From contig NZ_CAMZOF010000004.1 in the NCBI RefSeq assembly GCF_947331435.1, forward strand, positions 124,001 to 188,000: DNA of 64,000 nucleotides. The letters are read 5' to 3'. Source of the DNA: Pelagibius sp. Alg239-R121 (GTDB lineage Bacteria > Pseudomonadota > Alphaproteobacteria > Kiloniellales > Kiloniellaceae). Every line of letters begins with the position of its first letter. Position 1 is the stretch's first letter. A model generated the notes under the pieces. That model saw only the letters and a program-made list of their open reading frames with translations, was not told where the DNA came from and ran no database searches. Made by a program: the position numbers and the translations under genes. Positions 35,602 to 45,812 of the stretch are shown here, in pieces.

Positions 35602-37108
35602 GGCGCTTGCGGTGACGGCAGAGACCGGGAACCGCATCGTCATTTCCGCTGTAACGCAGATTGCGGAAACTTCCGGAATCGCGCCGGGCATGACTCTGGC
35701 CGATGCCCGGGCTGTGTTGCCGGATCTTTTGACCTTACCATCAGATGGCCGGGCAGATGCTGCTATGATGGAACGCCTGGCGCGCTGGTGCGGCGCCTAT
35801 ACGCCTTGGGTTTCCCTGGATGGGCTCGACGGTCTTTGGCTGGACGTGACCGGCTGCGCCCACCTGCGCGGCGGTGAGCAGGCTTTGCTGGACGATCTGT
35901 TGGACCGGCTGGGCGGTTACGGTTTTGCCGTTCGCGGTGCGCTGGCCGATACGCCCGGTGGCGCCTGGGCCTTTGCCCGTTGCGGAGAGAATCGGAGGGT
36001 GATTCCCCGGGGACAGGCGAAAGAGGCCCTGGCGTCCTTGCCGGTTGCGGCCTTGCGGTTAGATCCGGAGACTCTGTCGAAATTGTTTCGCCTTGGCCTG
36101 CGGCGGATCGGGGATCTCTATGCCGTGCCGCGAATTTCCCTGGCCAATCGTTTCAGGCTGGAGGTTGTGCAGCGCCTGGACCAGGCGCTGGGACGGACGG
36201 CGGAGCCGATTGCCCCGCGCAGTCATGAGCGACCTTTTCGTGTGCGGATCGCTTTTCCCGAACCGATCGTTCTGGCCTCGGACATTGCCGAAGCACTGAA
36301 ATTGCTGTTGCAGCGGCTTTGTATGCGGTTGCGGCAGGAGCAGTACGGCTGCCGCCGGCTGGAGTTCCAGTGTCATCGTGTGGATGGCAACACCCAGCGG
36401 CTGACAATCGGCACGGCCCGCCCGATGCGGGATCCGAAACAACTGGCCCGGCTGTTTGCCGAACATCTGGGGCAGCTTGATCCGGCCTTCGGCTTCGAGG
36501 CTCTGGTCCTTGCGGCAGAAGGCGTGGAACCGCTGGGTGCTACGCAGGAAGTGATTCTTGTGGGGGCGGACCTTGCTGATGCCGCGTCCGGGGAAAACGG
36601 CACGGCCCCTCTGATCGACCGTTTGGGCAACCGGCTGGGATTCGAGCGGGTACAGAAGCTGCTGCCGGTTGCCAGCTATCTGCCCGAGCGCGCCTATCGG
36701 GCGGTGTCGGCGTCCGAGGCCGGGGTTCCTGCTAATATATCTGTTGATGGGGCAAGCGCTGCGGCGTCCTCAACCCCGATCGCGTCCTGGCCATTGGACA
36801 AGCCGCGGCCGGCCCGTCTTTTGCGAAGACCGGAGCGGATCGAAACCATTTCTCTCCTGCCGCCGGGCGAACCCGGAATGCCGCCGGCCGTCTTCCTGTG
36901 GCGCCGGATCCGACACAAGGTCCGTGCCGCTGAAGGTCCGGAGCGCTTGACACCAGAGTGGTGGCGGGGGGATGCCGGTTGGGCAAAGGGAGCTCGCGAT
37001 TATTGGCGGGTCGAGGATGACATCGGACGGCGCTTCTGGCTGTACCGTGAAGGCCCATTGCGGGCCGGCGTGCCCGTGGCATGGTTTCTCCATGGGCTCT
37101 TTGCGTGA
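35516..37108 (+). CDS. imuB: ImuB, Y-family polymerase-like mutasome subunit
   Basis: The 530-residue protein starts MQRRIVSLWLPRLPTDRLIR, without the catalytic acidic residues of active Y-family polymerases, as is known for ImuB. SLDGLDGLWLDVTGCAHLRGGE and the helix-hairpin-helix RLGLRRIGDLYAVPRISLANRF are family marks, and a little-finger-like domain follows. It links DnaE2 to the beta clamp. It overlaps imuA by 86 nt in another frame; dnaE2 follows within 60 nt. Confidence 0.92.
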   Translation: MQRRIVSLWLPRLPTDRLIRRQGSAWWDKALAVTAETGNRIVISAVTQIAETSGIAPGMTLADARAVLPDLLTLPSDGRADAAMMERLARWCGAYTPWVSLDGLDGLWLDVTGCAHLRGGEQALLDDLLDRLGGYGFAVRGALADTPGGAWAFARCGENRRVIPRGQAKEALASLPVAALRLDPETLSKLFRLGLRRIGDLYAVPRISLANRFRLEVVQRLDQALGRTAEPIAPRSHERPFRVRIAFPEPIVLASDIAEALKLLLQRLCMRLRQEQYGCRRLEFQCHRVDGNTQRLTIGTARPMRDPKQLARLFAEHLGQLDPAFGFEALVLAAEGVEPLGATQEVILVGADLADAASGENGTAPLIDRLGNRLGFERVQKLLPVASYLPERAYRAVSASEAGVPANISVDGASAAASSTPIASWPLDKPRPARLLRRPERIETISLLPPGEPGMPPAVFLWRRIRHKVRAAEGPERLTPEWWRGDAGWAKGARDYWRVEDDIGRRFWLYREGPLRAGVPVAWFLHGLFA

Positions 37109-37164
37109 TGCGGGGGGATGTCGGGCCTGATGCAGCCGGGGATAGAGACCGGGAGCAGAGTAAG

Positions 37165-40100
37165 ATGAAATCGCGCACGGAAGCACCTGTTGGCTATGCC
37201 GAGCTCGATGTTCTGTCGAACTTCACTTTTCTGCAAGGGGCATCCCATCCGGCCGAGTTTGTGCTGAAGGCCGCGGCGTTGGGTCTACAGGCGATCGGGA
37301 TCGCCGACGTTAACAGTCTGGCCGGTGTCGTCCGGGCTCACGTCGCCGCCAAGGAGGCTGGTCTGCGGTTGGTTGTCGGGGCCCGCCTGCGCTTCCAGGA
37401 TAGTGCCGACTTACTGGCTTTTCCAATGGATCGTGCGGCTTATGGTCGGCTTTGCCGTCTGCTGACCCTGGGGCGCCGCCGGGCGGAAAAGGGCGACTGT
37501 GTTCTCTATCGCGACGATCTGGCGGACTGGCATGAGGGATTGCTGTTCGTATCCATCCCGCCGGAGAACCTGGAAGCGCAGGTCCACGAAACCAATGAAG
37601 TTTTCCCGCGCTATCGTGCTGAATTGCAGGCCTGGAGGGAGCTCTTTCCCGACTGTCTTGATGGGGGGCGTCTTTATCTCGCTGCACGGTATCGCTATCA
37701 GGGTGACGATGCGCGGCGCCTGCGCCGGCTGTCGGATCTGGCAGTTGATCTCAGTGTTCCGATGCTGGCGACCAACGGTGTCATAATGCATGGACCCGCG
37801 CGCCGGCCGCTGGCGGATGTTCTGAGTTGTATCCGAGAGAAGTGTACGATCGATACGGCCGGTTACCGGGTGCTCGACAATGCCGAGCGTCACTTGAAGT
37901 CGGCGTCGGAGATGGGGCGTCTGTTCCAGGATTATCCGGAGGCTCTGGCATGCAGTCTTGAGATCGTCGAGCGCTGCAGTTTCAATCTCGACGAACTGCG
38001 TTACGACTATCCGGACGAGATCACCAGCGAGGGCCGGAGCCCGCAGGAGGAGTTGGAATACCTGACTTGGAAGGGCGCGCGGCGGCGCTATCCGGGGCGG
38101 GTTCCGGAAAAGATCCGCAAGCAGCTCGAACATGAACTGAATCTGATCGGTCAGCTTTCCTACGCACCTTATTTTCTAACCGTCTACGACCTGGTTCGCT
38201 TCGCGGAATCCGTGGGCATCCTCTGTCAGGGGCGCGGCTCGGCGGCCAATTCGGCGGTCTGCTTTTGCCTGGGTGTTACAGAAGTCGATCCGGACCGCAC
38301 TGATCTGCTGTTCGAGCGTTTCATCAGCAGTGAACGGAATGAGCCTCCGGACATCGACGTCGATTTCGAGCACGAGCGCCGGGAAGAGGTCATCCAGTAC
38401 ATCTACGAGAAATACGGACGCGCCCATGCCGGCTTAACCGCGACTGTGATTCATTACCGCACGCGCGGGGCGATCCGGGATGTCGGCAAGGCCATGGGTC
38501 TTAGCGCGGACTCCATCGCGGCCCTGGCGACCCAGGCTTCCGGCTGGTCGCGTGATGGACTGGTCGACGAACGGGTGCGGGAGATCGGCTTGAACCCGGG
38601 AGATTCCCGTCTGCGCCTCGCCCTGGATCTTGCTGCGGAGATCACGGGTTTTCCCCGGCATCTTTCGCAGCATGTCGGCGGCTTTGTCATGACCCGTGGC
38701 CGGCTGGACGAACTGGTGCCGGTCGAGAACGCGGCCATGGAGGACCGTACGGTTATCCAGTGGGACAAGGATGATCTGGATGCTCTGGGAATTCTGAAGG
38801 TCGATGTGCTGTCGCTTGGGATGCTGACTTGTCTGCGCAAGGGTTTGCAACTGATCCGCCGGCACTACGGCGCGAGTTACGAGCTCAGTTCAGTGCCCGG
38901 CAAGGACACGGCCGTTTACGACATGCTCTGCCGCGCCGACGCAATCGGTGTGTTTCAAGTCGAAAGCCGGGCGCAGATGAATTTCCTGCCGCGCATGAAA
39001 CCGCGCAACTTTTATGATCTGGTCATCGAGATCGCCATCGTCCGCCCGGGACCGATACAGGGTGACATGGTGCACCCCTATCTGCGCCGCCGGAACGGCG
39101 AAGAGAAGGTGCATTATCCTTCCGAAGAGCTGCGCCAGGTTTTGCAGAAGACACTCGGTGTGCCCCTGTTTCAGGAGCAGGCCATGTCGATCGCCATGGT
39201 GGCGGCCGGCTTTACCGCCAGCGAAGCCGACAAGCTGCGCCGGGCCATGGCGACCTTCCGCAACAGCGGGACGATCCACACCTTCCGGGAAAAGATGATT
39301 CAGGGCATGATCCAGCGCGGCTACGAGGAGGACTTCGCCGAACGCTGCTTCCGGCAGATCGAAGGCTTCGGCGAGTACGGCTTTCCCGAGAGCCACGCAG
39401 CAAGCTTCGCGCTGTTGGCCTATGTTTCAGCCTGGATGAAATGCCGTTATCCGGCTGCCTTTGCCTGTGCTCTGTTGAACAGCCAGCCCATGGGGTTCTA
39501 CGCGCCGGCTCAGATTATCCGCGATGCGCGGGAACACGGTGTCGAAGTGCGCCCGGCCGACGTCAATCATTCGGACTGGGACTCCACCCTGGAGACCGGC
39601 GGCACGACCGATAGCGCAGGCCTGGGCATGGCGTTGCGGATCGGTCTGCGCCAGATCAAAGGCCTGTCGCAGGATGACGGTGATTGGCTGGTGGCGGCTC
39701 GTGGTAACGGCTACACGGACCCCCTGGCAATCTGGCGGCGGGCGGGGTTGTCGCCGCGTGCCCTGGATGTGCTGGCGCGTGCGGATGCTTTCTCTTCCAT
39801 GACGCTGGACCGGCGTCAGGCGCTCTGGCAGATCAAGGGGCTGGGGGAGGCACCACTGCCGCTGTTCGCTGCTGCCGGGGAGGAAGATCGCGGGCCCGAA
39901 CCTTCCGTGGCTCTGCCGACCTCTTCGCTTGGGGAAGAAGTGGTGGAGGATTATGCTTCGTTACGGCTCTCCCTCAAGGCGCATCCTATGGCTCTGCTGC
40001 GCGAACAGCATCCTGACTTTGCCGCTCTCACGGCATCTGACCGCCTGTTGGATGTTCCGGTGGACGCCCGGATCGTGGTCTCGGGACTGGTTCTGGTGCG

Positions 40101-40497
40101 TCAACGCCCCGGCAGCGCCTCGGGGGTTATCTTTATTACGCTGGAGGACGAGACCGGTGTTTGCAACGTGGTGGTCTGGCCAAAGACTTTCGAACGCTTC
40201 CGGCGCGCAGTGGTCACGACCCGGCTGATGCGGGTGACGGGACGTCTGCAGCGCGAGGGAATCGTGGTTCATCTGGTGGCCGATAAGATCGAAGATCTGT
40301 CGTTTCTGCTCGACCAATTGGGCGATGGGACGGATTTTCAGTCGGAACTCTCGCCTGCCGACGAGTTCAAAAACCCCGTACTGTCCTCCTTGAATCCTCG
40401 GGGCCTGACACATCAGGGTAAAACGAGGCCTGTCCCCCGACCACGGCATCCACGCGATCAGGCCAAGGTGTTGTTCCCGTCAAGGGACTTTCACTAG
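37165..40497 (+). CDS. dnaE2: Error-prone DNA polymerase DnaE2
   Basis: The polymerase of about 1110 residues starts MKSRTEAPVGYAELDVLSNFTFLQGASHPAEFV, the PHP domain. The C-family polymerase core has GRGSAANSAVCFCLGVTEVDP and PDIDVDFEHERREEVIQY with catalytic Asp residues, and GPIQGDMVHPYLRRRNG. An OB-fold follows near the C-terminus. DnaE2 copies past damaged DNA together with ImuA and ImuB. ATG 37165 is preferred; an ATG at 37108, overlapping the imuB stop, would add 19 residues. Confidence 0.94.
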   Translation: MKSRTEAPVGYAELDVLSNFTFLQGASHPAEFVLKAAALGLQAIGIADVNSLAGVVRAHVAAKEAGLRLVVGARLRFQDSADLLAFPMDRAAYGRLCRLLTLGRRRAEKGDCVLYRDDLADWHEGLLFVSIPPENLEAQVHETNEVFPRYRAELQAWRELFPDCLDGGRLYLAARYRYQGDDARRLRRLSDLAVDLSVPMLATNGVIMHGPARRPLADVLSCIREKCTIDTAGYRVLDNAERHLKSASEMGRLFQDYPEALACSLEIVERCSFNLDELRYDYPDEITSEGRSPQEELEYLTWKGARRRYPGRVPEKIRKQLEHELNLIGQLSYAPYFLTVYDLVRFAESVGILCQGRGSAANSAVCFCLGVTEVDPDRTDLLFERFISSERNEPPDIDVDFEHERREEVIQYIYEKYGRAHAGLTATVIHYRTRGAIRDVGKAMGLSADSIAALATQASGWSRDGLVDERVREIGLNPGDSRLRLALDLAAEITGFPRHLSQHVGGFVMTRGRLDELVPVENAAMEDRTVIQWDKDDLDALGILKVDVLSLGMLTCLRKGLQLIRRHYGASYELSSVPGKDTAVYDMLCRADAIGVFQVESRAQMNFLPRMKPRNFYDLVIEIAIVRPGPIQGDMVHPYLRRRNGEEKVHYPSEELRQVLQKTLGVPLFQEQAMSIAMVAAGFTASEADKLRRAMATFRNSGTIHTFREKMIQGMIQRGYEEDFAERCFRQIEGFGEYGFPESHAASFALLAYVSAWMKCRYPAAFACALLNSQPMGFYAPAQIIRDAREHGVEVRPADVNHSDWDSTLETGGTTDSAGLGMALRIGLRQIKGLSQDDGDWLVAARGNGYTDPLAIWRRAGLSPRALDVLARADAFSSMTLDRRQALWQIKGLGEAPLPLFAAAGEEDRGPEPSVALPTSSLGEEVVEDYASLRLSLKAHPMALLREQHPDFAALTASDRLLDVPVDARIVVSGLVLVRQRPGSASGVIFITLEDETGVCNVVVWPKTFERFRRAVVTTRLMRVTGRLQREGIVVHLVADKIEDLSFLLDQLGDGTDFQSELSPADEFKNPVLSSLNPRGLTHQGKTRPVPRPRHPRDQAKVLFPSRDFH

Positions 40498-40846
40498 AGA
40501 CCTTACGTGCAAAGTTAAAATCACACGATGGTTCCGGCTAAACATGAGGATCCGCTTTAAAAATATATGGCTAGAGTAGATCCACCTCGGCGACAGATTG
40601 CCAAAGACGATTAGGCCTATCCGGGATCTATCTAGGTTGAGGCCTCCTATTCCTTGATGGCCTTGATCGTAATTTGGGCGACAAGATTATGAGTTCTGGG
40701 AACCACGTTCTGGGAACCACGTTCTGGACAGCGTCGCTTCGTCAGTCCAATTCTGGCAGAGGCACGATGCATCAGCGTCGCTCCTAACTTCTTGCCAGAA
40801 AACACAATTTTGTCGTCAAGATCGTCAAGGAATAGGAGTTCCCAAC
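40498..40846. other. Gap between convergent dnaE2 and LysR genes
   Basis: No credible ORF and no standard terminator. The only structure is the short tandem repeat at 40693-40727. Confidence 0.5.
40693..40727 (+). repeat. 14-bp tandem repeat, 2.5 copies
   Basis: GTTCTGGGAACCAC occurs at 40693-40706 and 40707-40720, then GTTCTGG at 40721-40727. Each unit contains the inverted pair GTTC-TGG-GAAC. The copies are identical, so the expansion is recent. Confidence 0.75.
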
Positions 40847-41752
40847 CTAGCTTCGGGAGCCCATGGCTGTGCGGGCCGTGCGGATAAAGGATTTGACGGC
40901 TTCGGAAGACTCTGACTTTCGACAGGCGAGCATGATCGGGGCCAAGAGCGGCGGGTCGCATTCGACAGGCCGGTACACCACCCCCTCCGAATGAGCGGCG
41001 CCTAGTGACTGCGGAACGAAACTCACGCCCAGGCCTGCGGCAACCAGATTGAGGGCGGAACCTACTCTTGGCGCCTCTTGCACGATTTGCGGCGTGAGGC
41101 CGGCACTGGCATAGGCCGCTATGATGCGGTCATAAAGGCCGGGGCCAGAGGATCTGCGATAGAGGATCAAGGGCTGATCGGACAGCGCCGCCAATTCGAT
41201 CGGTTTGGAACTACCGATTGAAAGCGGATGATCTGCCGGCACCGCAAGATGCATAGGCTCTTCCAACATTTGATGGATCCGGACACCCTCCACATAAGAC
41301 GTATTAGACCTTACGAAGGCGGCATCGAGTTTGTTGTGGGCAATGTTGTTGATCAGCTCCGTGGAGCCATCCTCTTCGAGCGACAGAGCGATTTCAGGAA
41401 AAGCTGTCCGGTAAGAACGAATTGCTTTCTTGGTTGCCGCATGGAAGATCACGGAACTGGTGAAGCCGATCGCGATGTTGCCTTGTTCTCCGCGCGCCAC
41501 TCGCTTGGTTTTCGAAACGGCTTCTTCCAATCCAGCCAGCAATCCGCAAACATCTGCATAGAAGGCTGCGCCAGCGTCGGTAAGTTCGACACCTCTCGAA
41601 CGGCGGTGAAACAGTTTTACCTTCAGTTCGGTTTCGAGCGCTTTGATCTGAAGACTAAGCGGCGGTTGTTGAATTGAGAGCCGTTCCGCCGCTCGGGTGA
41701 TGTGCCCTTCTTCGGCGACGACCTTGAAATATCTGAGGTGGCGCAATTCCAT
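40847..41752 (-). CDS. LysR-family transcriptional regulator
   Basis: The 301-residue protein starts MELRHLRYFKVVAEEGHITRAAERLSIQQPPLSLQIKALE, the HTH pattern of the BenM/CatM-CbbR side of the LysR family. LFHRRSRGVELTDAG and an effector domain with IGFTSSVIF and LVAAGLGVSFVPQSL follow. Its target is not clear: the divergent neighbour is an unknown gene, and the intergenic region of about 225 nt is AT-rich and would carry its site. Confidence 0.9.
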   Translation of the reverse strand: MELRHLRYFKVVAEEGHITRAAERLSIQQPPLSLQIKALETELKVKLFHRRSRGVELTDAGAAFYADVCGLLAGLEEAVSKTKRVARGEQGNIAIGFTSSVIFHAATKKAIRSYRTAFPEIALSLEEDGSTELINNIAHNKLDAAFVRSNTSYVEGVRIHQMLEEPMHLAVPADHPLSIGSSKPIELAALSDQPLILYRRSSGPGLYDRIIAAYASAGLTPQIVQEAPRVGSALNLVAAGLGVSFVPQSLGAAHSEGVVYRPVECDPPLLAPIMLACRKSESSEAVKSFIRTARTAMGSRS

Positions 41753-41977
41753 GTCATATCTTTTTTATATGAATCATCGATATTTCATACAATGGAACAA
41801 ATGCACTGGCAGGTCTAGAGTGTGATCGTCCTTGATCGCAGTCATCATGGCCGTGAGCCGCCCTCAAACACTATGAAAGAGAGGCCAGCTCACGTTTTCC
41901 ACGACTTTAATGAAAAGCAATGGCCCTAGGCTTTGACTACACCGCCCATGGAGCCACTGAAAATCCACGGTATTGCT

Positions 41978-42505
41978 ATGAATAGACAGATGGAAAATCA
42001 AAAAAACACGGCCAAGACCCACGTGGGGCCCGAACGCCTTTTCACCGAAGTCGTAAAAAGCGTGGTTCGTCATCTTGGGGTCGCGTTGGCTGCTGTGAAC
42101 TGGCTGCGAAACGGGCATGGCATGGTGCTGGCAGGCTATGAAATCGAGCGGCAACTCAGGCTGGCTGCATCACAGGGGCAGGAAGAAGCTGTCGACCGGA
42201 CGGCGCTCCTTTGGCAGAGTTACGGGAAGTATGGCGTCACATTTAACAAGCCCGAAATTGGATTGCGACGTGAGGCGGGAAGGAAAAAGACAATGGTCAC
42301 GACGATTGAAGAATGTGTGAGCCTGGCGCGCGCCGAGTTGAAAGTGGCCAAGGGAAAGTTGACAAAAGAGATCAGAAACTATCCGACTCCCATTGCCGGC
42401 TGCGATTGTCAGTTCAACCATCTTCTTTCGGAGCGAACTCGGGTATCGGAAGCCCTGCGGGCGCTCGATCTGGATATTCATACACCGAGCCCAAAACGGC
42501 TTTAA
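41978..42505 (+). CDS. Hypothetical protein divergent from the LysR gene
   Basis: The ORF of about 175 residues (start ATG 41978; earlier TTG/ATG at 41933/41948) has no signal peptide or membrane helix and is rich in basic and polar residues. A short helix-prone stretch ARAELKVAKGKLTKEI and a Cys-containing patch (GCDCQF) lie near the end. No family is recognised. It faces the hybrid kinase gene tail to tail with a gap of 60 nt. Divergence from the LysR gene suggests, weakly, that it is regulated by it. Confidence 0.5.
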   Translation: MNRQMENQKNTAKTHVGPERLFTEVVKSVVRHLGVALAAVNWLRNGHGMVLAGYEIERQLRLAASQGQEEAVDRTALLWQSYGKYGVTFNKPEIGLRREAGRKKTMVTTIEECVSLARAELKVAKGKLTKEIRNYPTPIAGCDCQFNHLLSERTRVSEALRALDLDIHTPSPKRL

Positions 42506-42565
42506 CCTCTGGGGTTTGGTTCGAACCGAGAGATATGAATTCTCGAGGCGAGCTGGCGAAGCTCC

Positions 42566-45460
42566 TCAATCCGAACCCGTTACTCCATTTGCCATGTTTC
42601 GCCTGGATTGTCCCCAGACAGCCAGCTTTTCATGCAGGGCCTTCGGATCAATCGGCTTTGGCAGATAGTCATCCATGCCGGCATCGATGCAGAGTTTTTG
42701 GTCACTGGCCAGCGCATTTGCTGTCATGGCGATGATCGGTGTCTTGGCTCTGTCGTCTGCGAGCTTACGGATTTCCCGCGTGGCTTCCAGGCCGTCCATC
42801 TCTGGCATCTGCATATCCATCAGGATCACGTCGTAGCTTTCCGCTACAACGGCTTCGACGCCTTCCTTTCCGTTCACAGCAATATCGACCTCGTGCCCGG
42901 CTTTGCGAAGCAGGGTCATTGCGAGCAGCTGATTGATCTTGTTGTCTTCCACCACCAACAGGCGCAACGCGCGCTTTCGGTCCGCTTCGCGTTTCGCTTC
43001 GTGAGACGCGTCGGTTGAGCTCCGTTTATCGCCCCTTTTGCTGAGCAGAGAAAAGACGAAGTCTCGCAGGGCATTGCAATGAAGCGGCTTGTAAAAGGTC
43101 TCATCGAAGCGATCGTGAGTCGAGGCAAGCACTTTGCCGACCGCGGCTTTGGGTAAGACCAGCAGCATATTCATATCGCTGGCTTCCGGACAGGCCTTGA
43201 TGTCCTCGCTCAAGGTGCCCACGCTCTCGTCCTGTGACAGGGCACCAATCAACGTGAGCCAGTAACGACCTTTGCGATCCGGGGCGGTAAGGATCTGAAG
43301 TGCACTTTCACTGTTGTGCGTTACATCTACGGAAAGCCCGAGAGATTCGAGCTGCTTGCGGTAATTGTCGCCCGCGACCCTGTTACTCTCGATGACGAGT
43401 ACCCGCCGGCTGGAGGCTTCTTCCAAGCGGTCTTCTGCAGCTAAAGGAGTTTTTGTTTCAGCCTGCTTGAAGGACAGCGTTACGGTGAAAGTGCTACCGC
43501 CGCCTTCGGTGCTTTCCAGTTCCACCTGACCGTCCATGAGTGTGATGATCTGCTTGCAAATTGCCAGTCCGAGGCCGGTGCCCCCGTAACGGCGGGTCGT
43601 CGAAGCGTCGGCCTGAGTAAAGCGATCGAATAGTTTTTCGTGGATCTCCTCGGGGATACCGATGCCCGAATCCTGAACCGAAAACAGCAACGTAATGTTA
43701 GTTTCCCCGCTGCTCCCGTCCACTGAAGGGGAATTGAGTTCCACGCCAAGGCTTACGCCACCTTCTTCAGTAAATTTCAGAGCGTTGCTGAGGAGGTTGA
43801 GCAGCACCTGTCGCAGACGGCCTGCATCGCCGATCAGCTTTCTCGGCACTCCCTGTCCGATCCAGGCCGCCAGATCGATATGCTTGGAGTCGGCCCGAGA
43901 ATACATGAGGTCGATGATGCTCTCGATCAGGCTGTACAGGTCGAATTCGACGGTTTCGATGTCCAGCTTGCCGGCCTCAATCTTTGAAAAATCAAGAATG
44001 TCGTTGACGATTTCCAGCAGGGCATCGCCTGACTTTTGGATCGTCTCAGCGTAGAGCCGCTGTTCGTCGCTGAGTGCCGTGTCGAGCAAAAGGTTCGCCA
44101 TTCCCAGAACGCCGTTCATCGGAGTTCTGATCTCGTGGCTCATGGTTGCCAGAAAATCCGACTTGGCGCGATTGGCTGCTTCGGCCTGATCGCGTGCGAC
44201 GGCAAGCTCTTGCGCCAGGTTGGCGAGCTCCTTTGCCTGCCCTTCCAACTGAGTCTGGGCGAGTTTCTGGTTGGCGATCAGGTCGCGCTGCTTGAATTCT
44301 TTTTTGCGGAGCTCGCGTTCCTGTTCCCGGATCTTGGTAATTTCCATCCCGATACTGACGATACCGCTGTCGGACGTCCGGACCTCTGTCATGAGGAACG
44401 ACCGGCCATCCGCCAGATTGAGTTCCATGGTGCCGCTTGCCTCGCGATGGATCTTAATCCGCTGCTGAACCCATTCCTCCTTGTTCACTTGGCCGGGATC
44501 GATGTTCTGCGCGTCGACATTTGCACGCACAACATCTTCGAAGGGGACCCCGGGTTTCAGCACTTGGGGCGCGCGTGCGATAATCTCTTTGTATCTGCTG
44601 TTGCACAGTACCAAACGGTCCTCGGCATCCCAGAGCACAAAGATTTCGTGCATGCTTTCGATGGCGTCGAGCAGCCGTTGTTCTGCCATTTTCAGCTGCG
44701 TGATATTGGTTCTGATGCCGACCCTTCCACCGTCGCGAGTGGCTCGTTCGTCGATCCTGATCCATCTTCCGTCCGCGAGCCGCTGCTCAACGCTTTCACT
44801 GGTTGAACGATGAAATTCCATCCGCTCAGCGATCCACAGTTCGCTTGCGATTTCATCGTTTGGGTCGACCGCATATTCACCTTGCGCAACCCCGTAGCGG
44901 ATAATTTCTTCGAACGTCCGGCCCGGCGTCATCATGACCGCTGATTTCGGATACATCTTCTGATAGTTCGTGTTACAGACCAGCAGGTGGTCTTCCCGGT
45001 CGTAGAGTACGAAGCCCTCGGTTATGGCTTCAATGGCTTCGCTCAGCAGCGACTCCGTTCGCCGAGCCTCCGCGGCGGCCCGATCGGTGGCGGTATGATC
45101 CCAGCCAACGCCCCTGAAGCCCTGGAAACTGCCGTCTGGTGCAAAGATCGCCTGAGCAGACTCGCAGAGATGCCGCTGGTTGCCTTTTGGACTGATGTAA
45201 CCGAAGCGGGACGTGCGAAAGGACTGCCGCTTGGCGAGCCTCAGAATGTGTTCCGCCAAGCCCTCGCCGGTCTCAAGACCTTGATTTTCCACCAACTCGT
45301 GAAGGGATTTTCCTAAGCAGTCTTGCGTTTCAATTTCGAAAAACCGTGGCCATTCTTCCGAGACAAACGTCAATCTGAGATCGGCATCGCATTCCCAAAC
45401 CCAATCGGAAATGGCAGACGCGAATTCGAGAATATCGGGTCGGGCGTCACCGGTCTTCAC
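42566..45460 (-). CDS. Hybrid sensor histidine kinase with three PAS-like domains and two receiver domains
   Basis: The 964-residue cytosolic protein has an N-terminal PAS (about 10-130) and two PAS_7-like domains (about 140-260 and 265-380), then a coiled coil, HisKA with [10 protein letters not shown] (phospho-His442), HATPase ([35 protein letters not shown]), a degenerate receiver ([15 protein letters not shown]...) and a canonical receiver ([27 protein letters not shown] with phospho-Asp882, TANAL, KP). The first receiver lacks the phospho-Asp (Gly in LTLIGALS). No transmembrane helix is present. The partner output is unknown. It is divergent from the SDR gene. Confidence 0.92.
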   Translation of the reverse strand: MKTGDARPDILEFASAISDWVWECDADLRLTFVSEEWPRFFEIETQDCLGKSLHELVENQGLETGEGLAEHILRLAKRQSFRTSRFGYISPKGNQRHLCESAQAIFAPDGSFQGFRGVGWDHTATDRAAAEARRTESLLSEAIEAITEGFVLYDREDHLLVCNTNYQKMYPKSAVMMTPGRTFEEIIRYGVAQGEYAVDPNDEIASELWIAERMEFHRSTSESVEQRLADGRWIRIDERATRDGGRVGIRTNITQLKMAEQRLLDAIESMHEIFVLWDAEDRLVLCNSRYKEIIARAPQVLKPGVPFEDVVRANVDAQNIDPGQVNKEEWVQQRIKIHREASGTMELNLADGRSFLMTEVRTSDSGIVSIGMEITKIREQERELRKKEFKQRDLIANQKLAQTQLEGQAKELANLAQELAVARDQAEAANRAKSDFLATMSHEIRTPMNGVLGMANLLLDTALSDEQRLYAETIQKSGDALLEIVNDILDFSKIEAGKLDIETVEFDLYSLIESIIDLMYSRADSKHIDLAAWIGQGVPRKLIGDAGRLRQVLLNLLSNALKFTEEGGVSLGVELNSPSVDGSSGETNITLLFSVQDSGIGIPEEIHEKLFDRFTQADASTTRRYGGTGLGLAICKQIITLMDGQVELESTEGGGSTFTVTLSFKQAETKTPLAAEDRLEEASSRRVLVIESNRVAGDNYRKQLESLGLSVDVTHNSESALQILTAPDRKGRYWLTLIGALSQDESVGTLSEDIKACPEASDMNMLLVLPKAAVGKVLASTHDRFDETFYKPLHCNALRDFVFSLLSKRGDKRSSTDASHEAKREADRKRALRLLVVEDNKINQLLAMTLLRKAGHEVDIAVNGKEGVEAVVAESYDVILMDMQMPEMDGLEATREIRKLADDRAKTPIIAMTANALASDQKLCIDAGMDDYLPKPIDPKALHEKLAVWGQSRRNMANGVTGSD

Positions 45461-45812
45461 AAGTGGCTCGCTTTTTTCATGCCTGGTTTAAAACTCTGGG
45501 TCTCGTCACTCTTCGTCACACAATTCTGTCAGTTCTTTGCTGGTTGTTCTCCGGCCTATCTTACTGTGGATAAGCTCTATCTGATTGCTTTTCCTAAAGT
45601 GGTTATTCCTGCACTACACAACCATGTGTATTATTTGGCCTTTCGTACGCTATACAAAAACACCCTACAAAGCTCGCCTAGACTATATTTGATGAGTGAT
45701 GGTAAACGACTACTGAATAACAAGCGACTCTCGTAATATTAGCTTGCCTTGGGATTTTTCCAGTCGGGCGGGATCCTTTATCCTTACCGGGGCATTCAGG
45801 GAGAAAATCGAT
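45461..45812. other. Divergent promoter gap between the hybrid kinase and SDR genes
   Basis: AT-rich, with no credible ORF. A minor inverted repeat ACACA-ACCA-TGTGT lies near 45616-45635. The SDR frame is open back to 45744, but that part looks non-coding. Confidence 0.4.
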
